In this document: positions 1-4,891 of the stretch, one piece after another
Numbering within the stretch: the stretch's first letter is position 1
How the letters are laid out: every line of letters starts with the position of its first letter
Source of the DNA: Desulfonatronospira sp.
GTDB taxonomy: Bacteria; Desulfobacterota; Desulfovibrionia; Desulfovibrionales; Desulfonatronovibrionaceae
Reading direction: 5' to 3'
Assembly: GCA_007127015.1 (NCBI GenBank)
Contig: SLAE01000028.1
Location: 1-5,048 of the forward strand
Length of the DNA: 5,048 bases
Program-made: the position numbers and the translations under genes
The notes under the pieces: model-generated
Database searches by the model: none
What the model saw: only the letters and a program-made list of their open reading frames with translations
What the model was told of the DNA's origin: nothing

Positions 1-37
1 ATAGAGATTGATTCGAGGAAAATGATAAACAGCATGT

Positions 38-114
38 CGGGAAGTGGCGCAGCCTGGTAGCGCACCTGCCTTGGGAGCAGGGGGCCGCTGGTTCAAATCC
101 AGTCTTCCCGACCA
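38..114 (+). tRNA. tRNA-Pro (anticodon UGG)
   Basis: This is a complete 77-nt tRNA gene. The acceptor arms CGGGAAG (38-44) and CTTCCCG (104-110) pair fully and are followed by discriminator A and an encoded CCA (112-114). The anticodon stem CCTGC/GCAGG (65-69, 77-81) encloses the loop CTTGGGA, giving anticodon TGG at 72-74, which reads proline CCN codons. The T-loop GTTCAAATC is canonical and the D-arm has AGCCTGGTAGCGC. The CGG at the start of the acceptor stem is usual for bacterial tRNA-Pro. An encoded CCA and an immediately following terminator suggest a single-gene transcript. I see no copy of its 3' end elsewhere in the window, so there is no sign that it serves as an att site here. Confidence 0.97.
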
Positions 115-122
115 TAAATTTT

Positions 123-160
123 AAAGGGTTACTGGTATTTCCAGCAACCCTTTTTCTTTT
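123..160 (+). terminator. Rho-independent terminator of the tRNA-Pro gene
   Basis: AAAGGGTTACTGG (123-135) pairs with CCAGCAACCCTTT (141-153) with a single A-C mismatch and a 5-nt loop (TATTT). It is followed by a T-rich tract TTTTTCTTTT (151-160). It starts 8 bp after the tRNA CCA, in the expected position to end the tRNA transcript. Confidence 0.88.
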
Positions 161-482
161 GGCTATCACTTTGACTACCAAATCTAAAAAATAAAACATG
201 ATGGGTACACCACCTGCTGGATTTGAGCTGCCTGTAGCCAGGAGTGGGTGAGTGGTCTTGATGAGATTTGAGCTTTTCATTCAGCGGTGTATAAAATGCG
301 ATTCACATCCGACCTCCCTCCGGAGCCGTTTCCTGCTCCGCCTCCGGCTCGTAAGACTTGAGCCTGCGGGTCGGCTTCCGGCTCGTAGAGCCTACGGCTC
401 GGAGAGAGAGAGTAGGGCATACAGGCCGGAGGGTTGGATCCTATGGGGCGGAGGCTGACCGCTGACGTCCGAAATTTTTGAC
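161..482. other. Intergenic stretch without a supported gene
   Basis: I see no credible gene here. Both strands have open frames of about 70 codons, but they cross the GC-rich repeat at 343-402, give low-complexity Arg/Leu/Ser-rich peptides and lack good ribosome binding sites. The left half (161-300) is AT-rich and featureless. The right half holds the repeat described separately, a short GA run (GAGAGAGAGAG, 402-412) and GC-rich sequence up to the ATPase promoter. Confidence 0.6.
343..402. repeat. Diverged two-copy tandem repeat with alternating inverted arms
   Basis: TCCGGCTCGTA occurs at 343-353 and again at 377-387. Each copy is followed by a 15-bp block, GAGCCTGCGGGTCGG (360-374) and GAGCCTACGGCTCGG (388-402), which differ at two positions. 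The first unit has six extra bases between the two blocks. The second unit contains three alternating arms, GGCTC (380-384), GAGCC (388-392) and GGCTC (396-400), separated by 3 nt each, so two mutually exclusive hairpins could form. It may be a decaying repeat element. No function is known to me. Confidence 0.55.
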
Positions 483-510
483 TTGACAATGCCATTTATA
501 CCTGTAATTT
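483..510 (+). promoter_or_regulatory. Candidate sigma-70 promoter of the ATPase gene
   Basis: A perfect -35 box TTGACA (483-488) is followed after 16 bp by TAATTT (505-510), a weak -10 box. If used, transcription would begin at or next to the ATG at 517, giving a leaderless or nearly leaderless mRNA. This fits the poor ribosome binding site: GGAG at 511-514 is only 2 nt from the ATG. The -10 match is weak, so this is tentative. Confidence 0.35.
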
Positions 511-516
511 GGAGTT

Positions 517-1659
517 ATGTACTCCAGAATACTGCAAGTCCCCAGGCAAAAAAGCTTCTTTCTGTTCGGTCCCAGGGGAACAGGCAAATCCACCTGGGTC
601 AGGGCCATGTATCCTGATGCCGTCTATGTCGATCTGCTTGACTCCAGATACTATACTTCACTGCTCGCAGCTCCCCATCGCCTGACTGAATTAATTCCCC
701 CGGGCTTTGACCGATGGGTGGTCATAGATGAGGTACAGCGCGTGCCGGAACTATTGAACACCGTACATCAACTGGTGGAAAACCAGGGTCTGAAGTTCAT
801 CCTGACAGGTTCCAGCGCTCGGAAGCTGCGCTCTAAGGGGGTAAATCTTCTGGCCGGGCGTGCCTTGACCAGGTCCATGCACCCCCTCACTGCCGTTGAA
901 CTTGGTCCTGATTTTTCCCTGGATCAAGCCTTGATCCGTGGACATCTGCCGGCTGCCTGCACCGAACAGGACCCGGTCGACTATCTGTCCGCGTATGTAC
1001 ATACCTACATTCGTGAAGAGGTCCAGCAGGAAGGCCTGGTCCGAAACCTTCAGGCCTTTGCCCGCTTCCTTGAAGCTGCCAGCCATTCCCAGGCCGCGGT
1101 GCTGAATATTTCCCAGGCAGCCAGGGAGTGCGAGATCAACCGCAAGGTTGTTGAAGGATATTTCCATATCCTGGAAGACCTTCTGCTTGCCTGGCGTCTT
1201 CCGGTGTTCACCCGGAAAAGCAGGCGGCGAATGACCGCTCACCCCAAATTTTTCTTCTTTGATGCAGGTGTGTTCCGCACGCTGCGACCCAAGGGACCCC
1301 TTGACCGGCCCGAGGAGATTGACGGCGCTGCCCTGGAAACCCTGGTGTTTCAGGAGATCAGGGCGATTAACGACAACATGGGGCTGGGATATGAGCTTTA
1401 TTACTGGAGAACAGCTGAAAATCAGGAAGTCGATTTCGTGCTCTACGGAGAAAAGGGTCTCGTAGCGATAGAAGTCAAGCGGGCAGGCTTCATCAGAGGC
1501 AGGGACATCAGCGGACTGAAGGCCTTTGTCCGGGATTATCCAATGGCCAGAGCCTATGTATTCTATGGCGGACCGGATCGCCGCTACCTGCAGGGCATTG
1601 AGTTGATCCCCCTTGACCAGGCCCTGCCAGAGCTGTCCGCTCTGCTGCACAAATTTTGA
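517..1659 (+). CDS. AAA_14 / DUF4143 family ATPase with C-terminal nuclease-like domain
   Basis: The 380-residue protein has the layout and length usual for the AAA_14-DUF4143 family. The N-terminal P-loop domain carries Walker A GPRGTGKS (residues 18-25), Walker B WVVIDEVQ (67-74) and the sensor-like segment ILTGSSARKL (95-104). A middle winged-helix/DUF4143 part includes YVHTYIREEV. The C-terminal part has EVDFVLY (D306) and, 13 residues later, IEVK (E319, K321), the spacing of a PD-(D/E)xK nuclease-like core that is normal in DUF4143. Family members are widespread, often multi-copy, cytoplasmic ATPases of poorly known role, sometimes linked to mobile or defence DNA. The start is the first ATG and places the P-loop at the usual distance from the N-terminus. 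The gene stands alone, with no partner before or after. All key motifs are intact. Confidence 0.93.
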   Translation: MYSRILQVPRQKSFFLFGPRGTGKSTWVRAMYPDAVYVDLLDSRYYTSLLAAPHRLTELIPPGFDRWVVIDEVQRVPELLNTVHQLVENQGLKFILTGSSARKLRSKGVNLLAGRALTRSMHPLTAVELGPDFSLDQALIRGHLPAACTEQDPVDYLSAYVHTYIREEVQQEGLVRNLQAFARFLEAASHSQAAVLNISQAARECEINRKVVEGYFHILEDLLLAWRLPVFTRKSRRRMTAHPKFFFFDAGVFRTLRPKGPLDRPEEIDGAALETLVFQEIRAINDNMGLGYELYYWRTAENQEVDFVLYGEKGLVAIEVKRAGFIRGRDISGLKAFVRDYPMARAYVFYGGPDRRYLQGIELIPLDQALPELSALLHKF

Positions 1660-1811
1660 AGGATAGAGGAACAGCCTTAAATAAAGCAGGTTTAGCGGAC
1701 AGGCTCACAGCCAATCAGCTGAAGGATCTATAATTGTCTTTAAAAAAGATGATTTGACAGAGGGCACAGCTCTTCCCGGCTCCGACGTACATTTCGAAAC
1801 ATGTAAGCCTT

Positions 1812-1840
1812 TTGACAAAGCGTCTGCATACTCTTACAAC
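1812..1840 (+). promoter_or_regulatory. Candidate sigma-70 promoter of the antitoxin-toxin operon
   Basis: TTGACA (1812-1817), a 17-bp spacer and TACAAC (1835-1840, 4 of 6 to TATAAT) form a good sigma-70 promoter. The predicted start of transcription is near 1847, about 20 nt before the antitoxin ATG at 1868. The -10 box sits inside a short palindrome described separately. Confidence 0.5.
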
Positions 1841-1848
1841 CTGGTAAG
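1833..1848. promoter_or_regulatory. Candidate operator palindrome overlapping the -10 box
   Basis: CTTAC (1833-1837) and GTAAG (1844-1848) are exact inverted arms around a 6-bp centre. The left arm overlaps the proposed -10 box and the right arm covers the expected transcription start. AbrB/MazE-type antitoxins usually repress their own operon by binding palindromes at this place. The arms are only 5 bp, so it could be chance. Confidence 0.3.
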
Positions 1849-1867
1849 GAAACAGCAGGAGGACCAG

Positions 1868-2104
1868 ATGTAGGCAACTTTAACCAGTAAGGGCCAGATT
1901 ACCTTGCCCAAGGCTCTGCGGGAGAAGCTTAAACTTTCCGCAGGGGACAGAGTGGAGTTTATTATCGATGATGAGCTAAGTGCGCGTCTTGTGGTCAAAC
2001 ATGTTCCGGTAACCGGACTCAAGGGCATGCTTCCCCGGCCTTCAAAACCGGTTTCTCTTGAAGAAATGGACAGAGCAATCCGGGAGCGAGTCAGGGAATC
2101 ATGA
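1868..2104 (+). pseudogene. AbrB/MazE-type (VapB-like) antitoxin with amber second codon
   Basis: The frame encodes a SpoVT/AbrB swapped-hairpin antitoxin: after the start, ATLTSKGQITLPKALREKL is the classic 'T.KGQiTlPk.iR..L' DNA-binding segment, followed by SAGDRVEFII. The C-terminus GLKGMLPRPSKPVSLEEMD is typical of the toxin-binding tail of PIN-partner antitoxins. It has the usual length (about 78 codons), and its stop overlaps the toxin start (ATGA, 2101-2104). The ATG at 1868 has a near-ideal ribosome binding site (AGGAGG, five bases before the ATG), yet codon 2 is TAG (1871-1873). The next usable start, TTG at 1904, has no clear ribosome binding site and would remove the first beta strand of the DNA-binding domain. 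Likely a nonsense mutation (for example from CAG or TTG); suppression, reinitiation or a sequencing error are alternatives. Confidence 0.75.
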
Positions 2105-2496
2105 TCGGCCTTGATACGAACGTGCTCATACGATATCTGACCCAGGATGATCCGGATCCGGCTGAAAGGGCCGGCCGGATTATTGAAACCCACTGTACAA
2201 GAGATGAACCATGTCTTGTAAGCCTTGTCGTGCTTTGCGAACTGGTCTGGGTGCTGCGCGGCGCTTACGGATATGAAAAAAAACAGGTTATAAAAGTTCT
2301 GGAACAGTTACTGGCAACCAGCGAACTGAGTATAGAAGCGGAATATACAGCAAGATCGTCACTTGCAGCTTATCGCAGAGGAACAGCTGACTTTGCTGAT
2401 TATGTTATCGTCTTCTCCAGCCGCGCCAGAGGGGGCGAGATAACCTACAGTTTTGACCCTAAGCTCGCGGGACATGATTATGTACATATACCTTAA
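2101..2496 (+). CDS. vapC: PIN-domain ribonuclease toxin, VapC type
   Basis: The 131-residue protein is a complete single PIN domain. It starts MIGLDTNVLIRYL with the first acidic residue D5. The second, E47, is in VLCELVWVL, D97 and D100 are in ADFADYVI, and D119 is in SFDPKLA. These acidic residues form the Mg2+-binding active site of VapC-like RNases, which cleave tRNA or rRNA in the cytoplasm and stop translation unless held by the antitoxin. Its ATG overlaps the antitoxin stop by ATGA, implying translational coupling. With the antitoxin broken at codon 2, an active toxin would be unbalanced, so it may be poorly translated, inactive or neutralised by another antitoxin. No lesion is visible in the toxin itself. 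Confidence 0.92.
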   Translation: MIGLDTNVLIRYLTQDDPDPAERAGRIIETHCTRDEPCLVSLVVLCELVWVLRGAYGYEKKQVIKVLEQLLATSELSIEAEYTARSSLAAYRRGTADFADYVIVFSSRARGGEITYSFDPKLAGHDYVHIP

Positions 2497-2533
2497 CCTT
2501 GATTAATTAGCGATAACAAATCGGGAGAAAACC

Positions 2534-3838
2534 TTGAAAGAGTCACTAGTCAACAAACTTTCTGACCGCACAGCCCTGATCGCCATAATCGGCCTCGGTT
2601 ATGTGGGCCTGCCCCTGGCCCTTCGATACCTGGAAGTAGGCTACAGAGTCCTGGGGCTGGATTCGGACCAGAGCAAGGTGGATCAGCTCATGTCCGGGCA
2701 AAGCTACATCAAACACATTCCGTCCGGGCCTGTCCGGGATTATGTTCAGCAGGGCCGGTTCAGGGCTGAGATCGACTTTTCCGCAGTCAATGATGCGGAC
2801 GCGTTGATCCTTTGCGTGCCCACTCCTCTTGACGATCACCGCGAGCCGGATCTTTCCTATGTAATTGCCAGCATTGAAGAAGTCCTTCCCTTTCTTCGGC
2901 CGGGTCAGATAGTCTCTCTTGAATCGACCACATACCCGGGCACGACTGATGAAGAACTCATGCCCAGGATAGAAAGTGCAGGATTTAAAGTGGGTAAGGA
3001 TATCTTTCTGGTTTATTCTCCGGAGCGCGAAGATCCCGGAAACCAGAACTTCAACACCAGAAACATTCCCAGGGTCTGCGGAGGGACAACCCCGGCCTGC
3101 CTGGAAGCGGGCAAGGCCCTGTACGGCCAGGTCATAGACCAGGTGATTCCGGTCTCATCCACCCGGACCGCGGAAGCGGTCAAGCTCATGGAAAACATCT
3201 TCAGAAGCGTGAACATCGCTCTGGTCAATGAAATGAAGACGGCATTCATGCCCATGGACATCGATATATTTGAAGTCATCCGGGCCGCTTCGACCAAGCC
3301 TTTCGGCTATATGCCCTTTTATCCCGGCCCCGGACTCGGCGGACACTGTATACCCATTGATCCTTTCTACCTGACCTGGAAGGCGCGCGAATACGATGTG
3401 GCTACGCGCTTTATCGAACTGGCCGGGGAAATCAACACTTCCATGCCTTATTTCGTGGTCCAGCGGGCCGCGGAAGTGCTCAATGAACAGGGCAAGCCGC
3501 TGAAAGATTCGCGCGTACTGTTGCTGGGACTGAGCTATAAGCCTGAAGTGGACGATGACCGGGAGTCACCGAGCTACAGGATAATGGAGCTTCTGGAAAA
3601 AAAGGGCGCTCTGACCCATTACCACGACCCCTTTATTCCGGAGATCAGACCTTCCAGAAAGTATTCTTTCTTCGCCGGGAGAAAATCCAGTCCTCTGCAG
3701 AACGACGGATACGACCTGTACATCCTGTGTACCGCCCATAATGAATATAAAGCTGTTGATCCGGCAAAACTCAACGGTCCCATACTGGATACCAGGGGGA
3801 TCTTCCCGGATAATCCGGGGAAGGTGTACAAGGCCTAA
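2534..3838 (+). CDS. wbpA: UDP-N-acetyl-D-glucosamine 6-dehydrogenase, WbpA type
   Basis: A 434-residue NAD-dependent nucleotide-sugar dehydrogenase that oxidises C6 of UDP-GlcNAc (or a close relative) to the uronic acid in two steps, for O-antigen or capsule sugars. The N-terminal Rossmann domain has GLGYVGLP (residues 20-27) with GxGxxG, then SYIKHIP and ILCVPTPLD, both characteristic of the WbpA subgroup. The central domain holds PGLGGHCIPIDPFYLTWKA with the catalytic Cys at 272. The C-terminal domain shows LLLGLSYKPEVDDDRESPS and YHDPFIP. The start is TTG at 2534: GGGAG (2523-2527) is six bases upstream, the frame is closed by TAA at 2504-2506, and the next Met is at residue 53. It stands without the usual polysaccharide neighbours inside this window. 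UDP-glucose or UDP-ManNAc dehydrogenase activity is possible, but the sequence style favours UDP-GlcNAc. Confidence 0.92.
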   Translation: MKESLVNKLSDRTALIAIIGLGYVGLPLALRYLEVGYRVLGLDSDQSKVDQLMSGQSYIKHIPSGPVRDYVQQGRFRAEIDFSAVNDADALILCVPTPLDDHREPDLSYVIASIEEVLPFLRPGQIVSLESTTYPGTTDEELMPRIESAGFKVGKDIFLVYSPEREDPGNQNFNTRNIPRVCGGTTPACLEAGKALYGQVIDQVIPVSSTRTAEAVKLMENIFRSVNIALVNEMKTAFMPMDIDIFEVIRAASTKPFGYMPFYPGPGLGGHCIPIDPFYLTWKAREYDVATRFIELAGEINTSMPYFVVQRAAEVLNEQGKPLKDSRVLLLGLSYKPEVDDDRESPSYRIMELLEKKGALTHYHDPFIPEIRPSRKYSFFAGRKSSPLQNDGYDLYILCTAHNEYKAVDPAKLNGPILDTRGIFPDNPGKVYKA

Positions 3839-3856
3839 ATGTAAGCAATGCTGGGA

Positions 3857-3887
3857 TGCACGAATCGCGCTTGACCTGAAACGTGCA
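3857..3887 (+). repeat. REP-like 31-bp palindromic element, copy 1
   Basis: It begins TGCACGAATCGCGCTTG and ends GAAACGTGCA. TGCACG/CGTGCA form a 6-bp stem, then a symmetric AA/AA internal loop, then TCG/TGA. It lies 18 bp after the wbpA stop in the same orientation as copies 2 and 3, and differs from copy 2 at two positions. It has no T-tract, so it is not a classic terminator. Confidence 0.85.
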
Positions 3888-3901
3888 GGAGCTGCCTGTC
3901 A

Positions 3902-4096
3902 ATGTATACCGGCTGGCTGATAGAAGCCCTGAGAAAAGGCAGCCTGAGCCGGGATGAGATCTGGACAACTGCACGTTTTTGCCTTGACCCCGGTGAAATA
4001 GAAGAAGTTTCACTGGGCAGGCCCGAAACGTGCAAAAAGTGGGATATGATTGCACGAATCGCGCTTGGCCCGAAACGTGCAATAAGTTGGTTTTAG
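3902..4096 (+). CDS. Possible small open reading frame running into repeat elements
   Basis: A 64-codon frame starts at ATG 3902, with AGGAG at 3887-3891 ten bases upstream. The first part (WLIEALRKGSLSRDEIW) looks protein-like. The rest is encoded by the long hairpin at 3970-4034 and by REP copy 2, so the C-terminus is repeat sequence. I do not recognise a family. It may be the stump of a gene invaded by the repeats, or a chance opening. Confidence 0.18.
   Translation: MYTGWLIEALRKGSLSRDEIWTTARFCLDPGEIEEVSLGRPETCKKWDMIARIALGPKRAISWF
3970..4034. repeat. Long imperfect hairpin built from two facing REP half-elements
   Basis: TGCACGTTT (3970-3978) pairs exactly with AAACGTGCA (4026-4034), and further in GTGAAA (3993-3998) pairs with TTTCAC (4008-4013) around a 9-nt loop. 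Between the two stems lies a partly paired stretch of 14 and 12 nt. The right 15 bases (GGCCCGAAACGTGCA, 4020-4034) are identical to the 3' half of REP copy 2, and the left end matches the reverse complement of the same REP end. It therefore resembles a pair of inverted REP ends, as in bacterial interspersed mosaic elements. Confidence 0.65.
4051..4081 (+). repeat. REP-like 31-bp palindromic element, copy 2
   Basis: It starts TGCACGAATCGCGCTTGG and ends CCCGAAACGTGCA. The outer stem TGCACG/CGTGCA and inner TCG/CGA pair perfectly around the loop CGCTTGGCC, with an AA/AA internal loop between them. It lies 16 bp after the long hairpin and 163 bp from the end of copy 1. Confidence 0.87.
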
Positions 4097-4130
4097 AAAT
4101 TGAAAACTTGCAGTGTAACAGGCAGGATGA

Positions 4131-4310
4131 TGGGATGGCGGAGCCGGTGAGTACAGCCTGGCCCTGTTCCCTGGCCGGGATGAAGGGTTCATTAACCGCA
4201 TCTTGAAGATCATGTTTTTGCGGAATGCTGTGCTGCAGTCCTTTCTCATGTTGGCCACCATCTTTACCGTACTGGGCACCAACACCTCGCACGCACGAGG
4301 AGAATGTTAG
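4131..4310 (+). pseudogene. Gene fragment with a signal-peptide-like segment
   Basis: A frame open from a TGA at 4128-4130 to the TAG at 4308-4310 gives 59 codons, including EYSLALFPGRDEGFINRI and then MFLRNAVLQSFLMLATIF followed by TVLGTNTSHARGEC. From the ATG at 4212 the 32-residue peptide has a basic n-region (R4), a hydrophobic core and an S-H-A cleavage-like site, so it resembles a signal peptide followed by almost nothing. No good ribosome binding site precedes 4212. It could be the start of a lost exported protein or the end of another gene. I do not recognise either half. Confidence 0.2.
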
Positions 4311-4327
4311 ACCAACGCCTTGAAAAT

Positions 4328-4578
4328 ATGAACAGAAGAAGATTACTCAAAAAGATTCTTGGAGGGTCTAGAAATATTAGATTTCCGATATGGTCAATCT
4401 GGTCCAAGGCTTCGGTTTTCGGCTTTCCAGAGTAGAAGGAAGTCATCATATTTTCGCTCATCCAGAAATCTCTGAGCTTGTCAATCTTCAGGAGGTCAAG
4501 GGAGAAGCCAAGCCTTACCAGGTACGACAGTTTGTCAAGTTGGTTGAAAAGCACAACCTGAAACTGGAGGATAAGTGA
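4328..4578 (+). pseudogene. hicA: HicA-type mRNA interferase toxin, frameshifted
   Basis: Two frames together make one HicA. From ATG 4328 the frame gives MNRRRLLKKILGGSRNIRF, the normal N-terminus, then wrong sequence to the TAG at 4433-4435. The next frame resumes with DMVNLVQGFGFRLSRVEG and contains GSHHIFAHP, the dsRBD-like core with the catalytic His, then GEAKPYQVRQF and the end NLKLEDK. The shift lies around 4382-4388; restoring one base gives an 83-residue protein, the usual size for this subgroup. An ATG at 4390 in the second frame could start a shortened protein keeping the His, but it lacks a ribosome binding site. GAGGAG (4297-4302) precedes an alternative in-frame ATG at 4304. 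HicA toxins degrade mRNA. This copy looks inactivated, unless the shift is a sequencing error or the frame change is programmed. Confidence 0.85.
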
Positions 4579-4796
4579 TGTCAGATTATCATATTAATAT
4601 TTTCTACTCAGATGAGGATCATGGTTATATAGCAGATATTCCTGACTTGGAAGCGTGTTCTGCATTCGGGGAAACACCTGAAGATGCATTGCGTGAAGCC
4701 TTAATGGCCAAAAAATTGTGGTTGGAGGCAGCGCTTGCGGAAGGAAAACCTGTTCCCTCGCCAAAATATCGTCCTGCAATATACGAAGTTGCCTGA
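4578..4796 (+). CDS. hicB: HicB-type antitoxin
   Basis: The 72-residue protein has the compact HicB fold: a strand-rich start (YHINIFYSDEDHGYIADIPD), the signature 'PDLEACSAFGETPEDALREA' (residues 22-41), and the tail PVPSPKYRPAIYEVA. It matches the short HicB-like antitoxins that bind and block HicA and lack a separate C-terminal DNA-binding domain. I chose ATG 4578: GGAGG (4566-4570) is 7 nt upstream and the start overlaps the hicA stop in TGATG, showing coupling. A GTG directly before (4575) is less well spaced. The gene appears intact although its toxin is frameshifted, so it may persist as an orphan antitoxin. Confidence 0.9.
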   Translation: MSDYHINIFYSDEDHGYIADIPDLEACSAFGETPEDALREALMAKKLWLEAALAEGKPVPSPKYRPAIYEVA

Positions 4797-4841
4797 TAAC
4801 TCGATATCGTGAGCAGTTTAAAGAACGCGTCCGGCCCGGAG

Positions 4842-4872
4842 TGCACTAATCGCGCTTGACGCGAAACGTGCA
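4842..4872 (+). repeat. REP-like 31-bp palindromic element, copy 3, next to the RAYT gene
   Basis: It starts TGCACTAATCGCGCTTG and ends CGCGAAACGTGCA. One base breaks the outer stem (T at 4847 in place of G), but the inner stem is longer, TCGCG/CGCGA around CTTGA. It is preceded by GGAG (4838-4841), the kind of tetranucleotide found at the foot of classic REPs, but copies 1 and 2 do not share it. It lies 19 bp before the transposase ATG. Its TTGACG could act as a -35 box for that gene, though no clear -10 follows. Confidence 0.87.
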
Positions 4873-4891
4873 ATTTCATAACTGGTTCCAT

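Larger units (their letters stand above)
1685..1873 (+). pseudogene. Decayed reading frame, possibly the end of a cold-shock-domain-like protein
   Basis: After a TAA at 1682-1684 a frame stays open for 62 codons and ends at the TAG at 1871-1873. It lacks an ATG start: the only ATG is the last codon, and a TTG at 1754 is the only plausible internal start. The peptide includes GSIIVFKKDDLTEGTALPG followed by SDVHFETCKPFDKASAYSYN. This loosely resembles the second half of a cold-shock/OB fold, where an acidic 'DIFVH..DL' strand leads to 'GD.V.FE......AvNV'. The N-terminal half with the RNA-binding aromatic motif is not visible. It is read as a remnant, not a working gene. The similarity is from memory and weak, and the frame could be a chance opening. 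The candidate vapB promoter lies within it. Confidence 0.3.

Noticed and set aside
93..226. Inverted 10-bp match between the tRNA T-arm (TCAAATCCAG, 93-102) and 217-226, as a possible att or decoy site
   Set aside because: Ten bases is within chance for this length, the orientation is inverted, and there is no integrase or second tRNA end.
252..458. Open frames on both strands between the tRNA and the ATPase
   Set aside because: They are low-complexity peptides produced by the GC-rich repeat at 343-402, with no good ribosome binding site and no domain.
751..1650. A 299-codon open frame on the minus strand
   Set aside because: It lies entirely antisense to the AAA_14 ATPase, whose Walker and nuclease-like motifs are clear. 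The peptide has no recognisable domain. It is a shadow frame.
1656..1733. 25-codon frame from TTG overlapping the ATPase stop (ends LTANQLKDL)
   Set aside because: It is very short, has a TTG start without a ribosome binding site and shows no known motif. Likely chance.
2479..2488. Perfect palindrome TATGTACATA at the end of the PIN toxin gene, as a possible operator for wbpA
   Set aside because: It is made of coding triplets for Tyr-Val-His, is only 10 bp, and no convincing promoter boxes flank it.
3771..4292. A 173-codon minus-strand frame with repeated peptide segments such as HVSGQARFV and CTFRAKRDSC
   Set aside because: The recurring peptides are just the REP-like elements read on the minus strand in different frames. 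It also overlaps the end of wbpA and has no family resemblance.
3857..4872. CRISPR array
   Set aside because: The three 31-bp copies are separated by 163 and 760 bp, with genes between them, not by uniform short spacers. No cas gene is present.
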